21,022 nucleotides of DNA, taken from assembly GCA_964491625.1 (NCBI GenBank), contig CAZBIU010000086.1, forward strand, positions 1 through 21,022, in the 5' to 3' direction. Origin of the DNA: Fen-1118 sp964491625. Its GTDB lineage: Bacteria > Myxococcota_A > Polyangia > Fen-1088. This document shows positions 13,263 through 20,478 of the stretch, piece by piece (position 1 is the first letter of the stretch; each line of letters begins with the position of its first letter). The position numbers and the translations under genes were made by a program. The notes under the pieces are model-generated. The model searched no databases, was not told the origin of the DNA, and saw only the letters and a list, made by a program, of their open reading frames with translations.

Positions 13263-14345
13263 TTAGTTGATTTTCCTCAACACGACCAGGACGCGCAACG
13301 TCAGTCCAATGGCGTCCGCGACCTCCTTGCTGTCCCTGGTCTTGGCGCTCGGCTTGGCCGGCCCGCGGGAGAGCGCGCTTTCACCCTTCACCGGCACGCC
13401 CGGATACCACAGCCCGTCCTTACACTGACGCGAACGCAAGTAGGCTTCTGCGGTGCGCACGCCCGAGTTCTCCTTGCCGAGGCCAATGCTGGTGATGGTA
13501 TCGAGCGCGTCGAGCACGTCGGTGTAAAAGCGTGGCTCGCTCAGGATTTCCCAATACGAGGGCGCCTTGCGATCCTCGTAGCGATCGGGCTGCAGGAATC
13601 GCGTGGCCAATAGCTCGCCTGCGCGACGGGCCTCGCGCGATCCGCGCCGTTCCTTCGACGATGCGAATGCGCGCAGTACCATGCCGGTGACCAAGTGGCT
13701 CGACGGTCGCGCCGCGGAATCGGTGCGCACGCCACGCCATGCCCAGCCGCCATCGTCCTGACGTAGCGAAAGCAGGAAGCGGAATCCCTTCTCCACCCGA
13801 GGGTCGTTTTCGAATCCCGCGCGGCACAGGGCCGACAGAGCCCAGCCGTGGAAGTGCAGGGCGACGACCTTGCCGCGGCCTTTGGGTGTATCCGCGAGGG
13901 TCAGATCGCCGATTCCGCCGGCGCTTTCCTGCGAGTCGAGAACGAAGTCGGCCGTTTTGCGCAGTTCACCGGCCACTTTGGTGTCGGGTTCGATCCGCAG
14001 GCCCATGTCGGCCAGGCGATCAAGAGCACGCACGGTGGCCAGGCACTTCGCGAACTTCGCCCCGCCCAGCTCCTTGTCGGCGGCCTTGGGGGCGAAGCTG
14101 CCGTCCTTCTCCATCTTGCGCAGAAGCACCTTCACCTCGGGATAAGCAGCGATTTCGTCGGCGGCGGGCGCCTCGCTGTCGTCGATCAGATCGCGACGCA
14201 CGCGGGCCAACACGCTGGGCGTTCCCTCGCGCAAAAGGCGTGGGATCGGATCGCTCGCCAGGCGGGCGCGCCAACCGGAGAGGGCTCGAGGTGGGGGTTG
14301 GGCCGGCGGCGGCGGCGAGGGGGCAAACAGGTTCGGACGGTTCAT
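13263..14345 (-). CDS. Terpene-cyclase/prenyltransferase-fold (alpha/alpha toroid) protein
   Basis: The 360-residue protein starts at the ATG at 14345, 15 bp downstream of a good -10 element; the open frame upstream of this point is leader sequence. After a Pro-rich N-terminus (APSPPPPAQPPP) it is all-helical, with squalene-hopene-cyclase-like repeats: LLSLRQDDGGWAW and YLRSRQCKDGLWYPG are QW-type motifs, and HGWALSALCRAGF with SHLVTGMVLRAF are the paired helices between them. There is no DXDD protonation motif, so it is unlikely to be an active squalene-hopene cyclase and is better seen as a member of the same fold with unknown substrate. No signal peptide is evident. The gene sits directly before bioB (10 bp gap), which may be shared expression only. 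Confidence 0.72.
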   Translation of the reverse strand: MNRPNLFAPSPPPPAQPPPRALSGWRARLASDPIPRLLREGTPSVLARVRRDLIDDSEAPAADEIAAYPEVKVLLRKMEKDGSFAPKAADKELGGAKFAKCLATVRALDRLADMGLRIEPDTKVAGELRKTADFVLDSQESAGGIGDLTLADTPKGRGKVVALHFHGWALSALCRAGFENDPRVEKGFRFLLSLRQDDGGWAWRGVRTDSAARPSSHLVTGMVLRAFASSKERRGSREARRAGELLATRFLQPDRYEDRKAPSYWEILSEPRFYTDVLDALDTITSIGLGKENSGVRTAEAYLRSRQCKDGLWYPGVPVKGESALSRGPAKPSAKTRDSKEVADAIGLTLRVLVVLRKIN

Positions 14346-14366
14346 GTCGGCTGCCAAGATAGAGGC

Positions 14367-14372
14367 ATTATA
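14367..14372 (-). promoter_or_regulatory. -10 element (TATAAT) of the terpene-cyclase-like/bioB operon
   Basis: A perfect TATAAT on the minus strand lies 21 bp before the ATG at 14345, giving a leader of about 15 nt. The expected -35 region (near 14390-14395) does not match TTGACA, so the promoter would be weak or need an activator. No BirA-type operator is evident. Confidence 0.4.
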
Positions 14373-14566
14373 TCGACTCGCGGGGCTCCCGTCCGGAGTT
14401 CTTGGCAGCGCCATGGTGCCGCGTGTTGTCAATGATCCCCCCCTTCGTGTGAGCGGCGCCCTCAGGATGCAGCGCACCCCGCAAGGCGGAGCAATTGGTC
14501 TGGCAAGCTGTTATCGGTAAGGGTACAACAAGGAACCGGCAATACTTGTCTGGTTGGGGCCGAGCA

Positions 14567-15085
14567 ATGGACGATAGCGAACGACCGTCAAAACGAGACG
14601 CCTTCCTTGCGCTGCTTCGGGAGGGATGGGCTTCGTTGCACTTGGATGCCAGAAGTCCCGGCGTGGTTGTACCAGCGCCTTTTTCGTCACACGCACACCT
14701 AGTGCTGCAATATGGTCGGAACATGCCGATTGCTATTGCGGATTTGGAGGTGACCGACGCGGGCATCAGCGCAACCCTATCCTTCTCACGAATTCCCCAC
14801 CGCACCTACGTCCCCTGGTCGGCGGTCTACGCGGTCACCTGCACCAATGGTTGTGGCGTTCTTTACCGGGAAGACATCCCCGGCGACGTGGCTTTGGCAA
14901 CGCCGACAGACATGGGCATGGTCGAATTGCCGGTCGAGCGACGCTCGCGCAAGAACAGTTTTGCAGTCAACGAACCGGAGCCCTGGTTGCGTGCAGTTCC
15001 TTCCGAGGAGGCTTTTGCAGCAGACGACATGCAAATTCACTTGCACTCGCGCCGCCGCCGCCCGCAATTGCGCGTGGTGAAGTAG
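14567..15085 (+). CDS. sspB: ClpXP protease adaptor SspB
   Basis: The 172-residue protein matches the SspB family: KRDAFLALLREGWASLHLD is the N-terminal helix, ARSPGVVVPAPF with LVLQYG and LEVTDAGISATLSFS form the barrel that binds the ssrA tag, and RTYVPWSAVYAVT is the conserved strand near its end (compare VPLAAVLAI in E. coli). After a flexible, charged linker the protein ends in RRPQLRVVK; the last residues equal the LRVVK ClpX-binding (XB) peptide at the C-terminus of E. coli SspB. It therefore should tether ssrA-tagged proteins to ClpXP. The ATG at 14567 begins the conserved region and has GGGG 7 nt upstream; an in-frame ATG at 14495 would add 24 unlikely residues. It is divergent from the terpene-cyclase-like gene and convergent with the Kelch gene. 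Confidence 0.93.
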   Translation: MDDSERPSKRDAFLALLREGWASLHLDARSPGVVVPAPFSSHAHLVLQYGRNMPIAIADLEVTDAGISATLSFSRIPHRTYVPWSAVYAVTCTNGCGVLYREDIPGDVALATPTDMGMVELPVERRSRKNSFAVNEPEPWLRAVPSEEAFAADDMQIHLHSRRRRPQLRVVK

Positions 15086-15111
15086 CAGGTTCGCGGGCGG
15101 CGGAGGTTGTC

Positions 15112-15127
15112 GCGCCTGGTGAGGCGC
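15112..15127. terminator. Hairpin between convergent sspB and Kelch genes
   Basis: GCGCCT-GGTG-AGGCGC is a perfect 6-bp stem with a 4-nt loop, placed in the 47-bp gap between the two convergent stop codons. There is no T-tract on either strand, so it may be a weak bidirectional terminator. Confidence 0.35.
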
Positions 15128-15132
15128 AAAGG

Positions 15133-18100
15133 TCAGCTTTGCCGGCGTCGCTTGCGCACAAGCACAAGCGCGAGGGCTGCGGCGAGCGCCCACGCTTTGA
15201 AGCCTCGCGTGCCGGCTCCCGACTTCGCGACGTCGCAGTTGCAGCCTCCCTTGTGGAGGTTCGTGTTCACGGCAGCATCGGCGGGGCCGCTGTCGCTGCC
15301 ACTGACGCCAAAGTTGCCGCCGGCGCCGCTCGGAACGCTGCCACCGCTGCCGCCGAGTCCGACCACCACCGCGCCGCCATTGCCGCCGAAGCCCGGAATG
15401 TTGCCAGCGCCGCCATTGCCGCCGAAGCCTGGAATGCTGCCAGCGCTGCCGTCGGACCTTGGGGTGTTGCCCGCGGCGGCGTCGCTGCCAGGGGCGCCGG
15501 CGCTGGCGTCGCTTCGTGTGCCGCCGCTGCCACCCGAAGACCTTGGGCCGCCGTCAACGAGTCCAATAACACCACCTTGCCCTGTGCCGAAGCCCCCGCC
15601 GGCGCCGGCATCCGGGCGCGCGTCGACGCCCGGGTAGGGCGCGGCGTCCGGCACAAACGGAGGACCTGCGTCGGGGAGGCCATAAGAGCACTTGTAGTCA
15701 TAGTTGGAACAGGAACCGTAGCCATCGCAGGTCAGACAGTTTCCACAAGACACCGAGTATTGTGGAAACGCACAATTGCCGGCCCCGTCACAAGTGGACT
15801 TGCACGCACCGGTGCCTTGGCCGCATTCATTCTGCGGATCGGTGCCAGCCTGGTAGGGGGTACACTGGCCAGCGCGGCCCGCTTGATTGCACGCCACACA
15901 AGGCCCCGTGCACGCGGAATCACAGCAGGCGCCATCGCTGCAGAAACCCGACGCGCACTCGGCGCCACTCGTGCAGGGCGAACTGCTCGTGGACTTGCAA
16001 TTGCCGGTGCCGTCGCAGGCCTTGCCGGCTGCGCAACTGCCGGCAACTTCGGTTCCCGCCTTAGCCAGCACACACGTGCCTTCCGAGCCGGGAACGCCGC
16101 ACGACTTGCATGCACCCGTACATGCGGCGACCTCGCAACAGACTCCGTCCACGCAGTATCCGCTGGCACACTGGCTTGCGCTGGCGGCCGTACAACCTTC
16201 GCCGTTACCCCAACCGGTCACTCGGTATTCCCACGTCTCGGCGGCGGCGCCGTTCGTAGAAATGGCGCCCTGGCCCCCGAAGTAGACTACGACGCCGCGG
16301 TTGCTATCGAACACCATGCTGGCGCCATACTGATTGGCTGGCGAGACCGGCAGACTGCGCACGTACCAGGTTGGCCCCACGGTGTCGAGCTCCCACGTCT
16401 CCTCCTGCCCGGTGGTGGAATAAGCGCCGCTGAGGAGCACTTCGCGCCGGCGCACGGAATCGTAGGCGACCAATGGGTAGCCGCCCCCATAGTCAAGCAT
16501 GTCACCCGTGTCCCGGGTCGCCCAGCCCCCCGTGACCGGATCCCATTCCAAGAACGAGCTTAGGGACCCTCCGTAATTCAGCGCTTCGTAGAGGAACAGC
16601 TTCTGGCGACCCTCGTCGTAGGCGATGGAGGGGTTCTGCTGATGATGGGCCACATTGCTAGTTTCCGGCGGCGTGCGATTGGTCCAGGTCAAAGTGGCAC
16701 CGTCCCACTCCCAAATCTCGTTGCGGACGATGTCGTCATAATTGAATATCGGCTGCGAGTAGTCGGGAATGATCGATCCACCAAAGAGAAGGATCTTCTT
16801 TCGGGTTGTGTCAGTCACCATGCCGGCACCCATGAGCCCGTCTGGGCTGTTGACTGGATTCAATTGAACCCACTTGCCTGCGCTGGTCAGCTCCCACGTG
16901 TCGGCAAACGCGCTGGCGTTGGTCGCGTAGTCGCCGACGCCGCCAAAGAGAATCATCGACTTTCTCGCCGGATCAAAAGCCATGGCCGCCGAGGCCCGGG
17001 CCGGTGGAAGTGCGCCCATCGGCGGTTGCGCCCAGGTCTGGCCATCCCATTCCCAATAGTCGCCCAGGATTTGTCCGGAATAGGTGTCACTGCCGCCGAA
17101 GACGCATGTCTTGCCGGTCGCGGGGTTGTAGGCCATGGCTTGACTGTAACGGGCTGTCGGCACGTCAAGCGGTGGCGTCTTGTCACTGAACGCAGGTGTG
17201 ACCGGATCCAGCTCCCAGATCTCTCGCGAGGGCGACGGCGCAAAGGCCATGTCCAGGCGCACGACCGCAGCGTCGGCGCTGATCATGCTGCCACCCGCCC
17301 CGGTTGGACCGACCAATCCCGAGACAAGCGCGCCGCCGATGGCAATCATGCGGTCGCGCGCGTCGTCCGCAACCATCGAGGCGTACATACGCCCGGTCGG
17401 CAGACCTGTCTCGGCACCAGTCAGCCGTTGGGTCCAGATCCCGGTGGTGGGGTCCCAATCCCACAAGTCGCTCTTGGCCAACCCGGTACTCATGTCCCAA
17501 CCTCCAAACAGGACCACCTTCTTCCGGGTTCCGTCGAAGGCCATGGCATGGCCGTAGCGCTGCGACGGCTTGCTCCCTGTCGAGGTCCGCTCGGTCCAGG
17601 TGCCCGCTCTGGGATCCCATTCCCAGGTATCCTGCTTGGGGACGCCCGTGGCCGAAGCGATATCGGTTTGGATGCCGCCGAAGAGCACAGCTTTGTTACG
17701 TCCCGAATCCCAGACCAGGGCACTGTCGTTGCGCACCGAGGGCGAAGAGGTCGCGGTGAGCGAAGCCCACGCGTTGGTCGCCGGATCGTACTCCCAGGTA
17801 TCGCCTAGCGAGATCGATACACCCGAACCATCGGACGAGCTCGGAGTGCTGCGGCCGCCGCCAAACAACAGGACCTTGCCGGTAGACTTTTCGTACACCA
17901 TGGCGTGCTGGCTTCGCGCCGAAGGATGGCCGGTGGCGCCCACGTCGGTCCAGGCCCCAGTGGTTGGGTCCCATTCCCAGGTATCCTCCAAATTGAACCC
18001 GCTTCCGGCGCGGCCGCCGAACAGTATGAATTTGGCTCGGGCCGAGTCGTACACCATGGCAGCGCCGGAACGCGGATCCGGCTTGGCCGCATCAAGCGTC

Positions 18101-18420
18101 CGTTTCGTCCACTCGCCGGTGGCGGGGCTCCACTCCCAGGTGTCCTGGCTCAGGCTGCTTGCGCCCGAGCTGGGATAGGTAGTGATACCGCCGAACATGA
18201 CGACGACCTTGCGAGCTTCGTCGTACGCAGCGGCCTGTAGGTAGCGTCCGTCGGGCGAATTGCTCGACCCGACTTTCTGCCAGACCGCAACTTCAGAAGC
18301 CGGGACTTTGCCAAGCTCCCTTTTCGCAGATTCGACGGTTGGGGTGCTTTCGGGCTCGGTTCCTTCTGCACAGGTGGCGAGCAGGAGCAAAGCAGCGATG
18401 GAAGTATTCTGGAGCTTCAT
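15133..18420 (-). CDS. Large surface lipoprotein: twelve Kelch-type repeats, Cys-rich modules, Gly-rich linker, MYXO-CTERM-like tail
   Basis: The 1095-residue protein starts at the ATG at 18420, with GAGGAGG 7 nt upstream; 7 extra in-frame residues upstream are not needed. Residues 1-17 look like a lipoprotein signal (LLLLATC, Cys17). Residues 35-735 hold twelve Kelch/galactose-oxidase-type blades, each with a VVLFGG-type strand and a DTWEWDPTTGAWT-type strand, enough for two six-bladed propellers. Residues 738-915 are Cys-rich, with repeated SGYCVDGVCC, SGFCSDGACC and GACKSCG/GPCVACN units seen in myxobacterial secreted proteins. Residues 915-1055 are a Gly/Ser/Asp-rich linker. The end has GGCNC, a hydrophobic helix (WALAAALALVLV) and RKRRRQS, the layout of the MYXO-CTERM sorting signal. 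It is expected on the cell surface, binding carbohydrate or protein; no catalytic site is seen. It is transcribed alone, downstream of the S55 gene. Confidence 0.87.
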   Translation of the reverse strand: MKLQNTSIAALLLLATCAEGTEPESTPTVESAKRELGKVPASEVAVWQKVGSSNSPDGRYLQAAAYDEARKVVVMFGGITTYPSSGASSLSQDTWEWSPATGEWTKRTLDAAKPDPRSGAAMVYDSARAKFILFGGRAGSGFNLEDTWEWDPTTGAWTDVGATGHPSARSQHAMVYEKSTGKVLLFGGGRSTPSSSDGSGVSISLGDTWEYDPATNAWASLTATSSPSVRNDSALVWDSGRNKAVLFGGIQTDIASATGVPKQDTWEWDPRAGTWTERTSTGSKPSQRYGHAMAFDGTRKKVVLFGGWDMSTGLAKSDLWDWDPTTGIWTQRLTGAETGLPTGRMYASMVADDARDRMIAIGGALVSGLVGPTGAGGSMISADAAVVRLDMAFAPSPSREIWELDPVTPAFSDKTPPLDVPTARYSQAMAYNPATGKTCVFGGSDTYSGQILGDYWEWDGQTWAQPPMGALPPARASAAMAFDPARKSMILFGGVGDYATNASAFADTWELTSAGKWVQLNPVNSPDGLMGAGMVTDTTRKKILLFGGSIIPDYSQPIFNYDDIVRNEIWEWDGATLTWTNRTPPETSNVAHHQQNPSIAYDEGRQKLFLYEALNYGGSLSSFLEWDPVTGGWATRDTGDMLDYGGGYPLVAYDSVRRREVLLSGAYSTTGQEETWELDTVGPTWYVRSLPVSPANQYGASMVFDSNRGVVVYFGGQGAISTNGAAAETWEYRVTGWGNGEGCTAASASQCASGYCVDGVCCEVAACTGACKSCGVPGSEGTCVLAKAGTEVAGSCAAGKACDGTGNCKSTSSSPCTSGAECASGFCSDGACCDSACTGPCVACNQAGRAGQCTPYQAGTDPQNECGQGTGACKSTCDGAGNCAFPQYSVSCGNCLTCDGYGSCSNYDYKCSYGLPDAGPPFVPDAAPYPGVDARPDAGAGGGFGTGQGGVIGLVDGGPRSSGGSGGTRSDASAGAPGSDAAAGNTPRSDGSAGSIPGFGGNGGAGNIPGFGGNGGAVVVGLGGSGGSVPSGAGGNFGVSGSDSGPADAAVNTNLHKGGCNCDVAKSGAGTRGFKAWALAAALALVLVRKRRRQS

Positions 18421-18543
18421 GGGTAACCTCCTCGACAACACGGGCGGGGCATCGCAATACTGCCATCGACCGTGGACGGCCAGAAGTGTCGGCCATCACA
18501 GTGCCCCCATCGCCGGCATTATCCAGCCCGTGTTCAATCCCGA

Positions 18544-20301
18544 CTATTTGTCTGGATATGAAAGTACCTGCACGGTGACGTCCTTCTGCCCGGCCAGAAT
18601 GTGCGAGCCAGGGAAGGGGAACTGTTTGGTCATGGGCATAGACTCGGCCCGACGCGAAAGACTCACGGATCGCAGCGTATCGAGGGCCGACGGCGGCAGA
18701 TCGTGAATCAGCCTGCCCCTGAGCGAGGCGCCGTCGTCCCTGGTGGCGAGGCTGACCACCAGAGTGGTCGACGGAAAGTACACCCGCAGGTTCTTTACAA
18801 GTCCCGCCAGATCCTCGGCGCGCGGCACCTCGGGCTTTGCCTGGGAACCGCCGGCAACCTCGATCTTCACGGTCTTGCCCGCAAATGAAGGCGGCACCTT
18901 GACCATCACGGTTTGCACAAATTCGGCCCCGCCGTAGGGCCTCATCGTGACCTGCAGCGGCAGGTCCGCGCCGGGGCGGACTTTCTCGCGCGATGACGCC
19001 AGGCCGACGATGGTGGCGGTGGCGGTGCGAAATTCGACTTTGGCGAGAATCTCAATCTTGTCGACGATGGCAGGGCCGAACGGGTTGCCCAGCAAATCGG
19101 CAAGCGCGTGCATTCCGTGCGACATGGCGAGCACGCGTGGCGCGAGGGTCTCGTTCGAGAACATTTGGTCGTCGAGCACGATGGGGGCAAATCCGCGCAC
19201 GAAAAGCCGCGTCGTCACGTCCGCGACCATGTCGGTGACGTCAGGGATGGCCTCGGACAGCGCGGTCGAGATGGCCATGGTGGCGAGGGTGGGCAGAAGG
19301 CGCCGGTGGCGGGCGAGCTCGACCGAGAAGGGCGGCTTGTCCTTGCCCTGGCTCTGCACGCGAACTTCCACCGGCACCTTGTTGGCCACTTCGCCGAGAA
19401 CCCCGACCACGCCGTTCTTGTCGTCGTCGGTGATGCTGCCGATCTCGGCCACCGGCGACGACATCTTCAGCGACGAGGCGAGGCTGGGGATGATGGCGTT
19501 GATCTCCCCGAGCACCATCGGCAGCTTCACCGCGCCGATGCCGAACATCGAATGCCCGAACGCGAACACCTGTTTGCCGTCGGAATAGGTCAGGGTGCCC
19601 ATGGCGGTGGTCGACATGTCGCCTTGGATGAGAGCGACCCCGAGAGCCGACCCCGGCGCGAGCAGAGGGGTCACCTGGCTGTCGGCGCGCTTTCTTCCCA
19701 CGCCGCCCGCGCGCACTGGATGCAGGCCGGAGCCGTGCAATTGCTCGTCGAGGTACGCGAGCGAGGCATCGGAGGCGCCCGCCACCGCGAGCGGGATGCC
19801 GACCGGCAGAAGGCGGGGAGTGGATGCATCGGAGAGCCCATCGACCGATGGCAGCTTCGCGTCGGACTGGTAGGGATCGGGCGGCCGGTCGGGACGGCTC
19901 CGCTGCGCAAGCATCGCCTCGATGGGTGTGACCCCGGCCAGGGGCTCTTTTGCGAACGACCAGCCGTAGGCGATGGCGCCGACCAGCTTGCCATCGATGT
20001 AGACCGGGCTGCCGCTCATCCCGGCGGCGATGCCGCACGCCTCGACCCGAGGATCCTCGGCACGCACCAGGATGATGTCCTGCCTGGGCAGAAAGTCGCG
20101 CAGGATGGACACCACCCGCAGCTTGAACGGCTCGGGCGTGGTGCCCTGAAACACCGTGCGCGCTTCCCCGATCATCCCGGGCCGGACCTCCGCCAGCGGC
20201 AGGATGGGCGGCCACCCCTCGGGCTGGGCCAGCGCGGCCACCGACGCCAACGACACGACCAGGACCGGCACGAGCCGGCAGTTCCACGAGCGAGATATCA
20301 C
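18544..20301 (-). CDS. SpoIVB-type (S55 family) peptidase domain protein
   Basis: The 585-residue protein (from the GTG at 20301) has a signal peptide (RLVPVLVVSLASVAALAQ) and an S55 domain: EVRPGMIGEARTVFQG (about 38-53), RQDIILVRAEDP, then GIAAGMSGSPVYIDGKLVGA, where Ser96 of GMSGSP is the predicted nucleophile, followed by SFAKEPLAGVTPIEAML. VFAFGHSMFGIG holds His250, the likely catalytic His. In Bacillus, SpoIVB cleaves SpoIVFA during sporulation; here there is no PDZ domain of obvious identity and the C-terminal half (300-585) is of unknown function. Members with this serine-before-histidine order are common in non-endospore-forming deltaproteobacteria, where the substrate is unknown. 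The start is uncertain: the frame stays open to 20463, but the upstream residues encode a tandem repeat, and no ribosome binding site supports any start. Confidence 0.85.
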   Translation of the reverse strand: MISRSWNCRLVPVLVVSLASVAALAQPEGWPPILPLAEVRPGMIGEARTVFQGTTPEPFKLRVVSILRDFLPRQDIILVRAEDPRVEACGIAAGMSGSPVYIDGKLVGAIAYGWSFAKEPLAGVTPIEAMLAQRSRPDRPPDPYQSDAKLPSVDGLSDASTPRLLPVGIPLAVAGASDASLAYLDEQLHGSGLHPVRAGGVGRKRADSQVTPLLAPGSALGVALIQGDMSTTAMGTLTYSDGKQVFAFGHSMFGIGAVKLPMVLGEINAIIPSLASSLKMSSPVAEIGSITDDDKNGVVGVLGEVANKVPVEVRVQSQGKDKPPFSVELARHRRLLPTLATMAISTALSEAIPDVTDMVADVTTRLFVRGFAPIVLDDQMFSNETLAPRVLAMSHGMHALADLLGNPFGPAIVDKIEILAKVEFRTATATIVGLASSREKVRPGADLPLQVTMRPYGGAEFVQTVMVKVPPSFAGKTVKIEVAGGSQAKPEVPRAEDLAGLVKNLRVYFPSTTLVVSLATRDDGASLRGRLIHDLPPSALDTLRSVSLSRRAESMPMTKQFPFPGSHILAGQKDVTVQVLSYPDK

Positions 20302-20365
20302 GGCCGAGCAAGGGTAGGAACCCTCGGCAGGTATGTCAAACCGTTGATGTGGAAGCCCTGGGAGA

Positions 20366-20413
20366 GTTTCCATGTCTTCCCGCGTTTCCGTGCCTTCCCG
20401 CGTTTCGGTTCTG
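20366..20413. repeat. 18-bp tandem repeat (two full units and a partial third)
   Basis: Units start at 20366, 20384 and 20402. The first two share GTTTCC-RTG-YCTTCCCGC with only two differences; the third keeps GTTTC and then diverges. Read on the minus strand the repeats give CGGAAACGCGGGAAG-type sequence, like simple intergenic repeats seen in several environmental bacterial lineages. It lies in the 177-bp space between the divergent S55 and ferritin-like genes. Confidence 0.7.
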
Positions 20414-20478
20414 TGGGGAGGGCCGTAGACACTTCTCCTTGACGACGGCGGCCGGGGGTACAAGGATCCGGCCGCCCC

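Noticed and set aside
14626..16563. 645-aa plus-strand open frame
   Set aside because: It crosses sspB in a wrong frame and then runs antisense to the Cys-rich and Gly-rich end of the Kelch protein; its Ala/Arg-rich composition is a by-product of that repeat.
16642..17808. 388-aa plus-strand open frame
   Set aside because: Antisense shadow of the Kelch repeats.
19108..20442. 444-aa plus-strand open frame
   Set aside because: Antisense to the S55 peptidase-like gene; His/Arg/Gly-rich without domain features.
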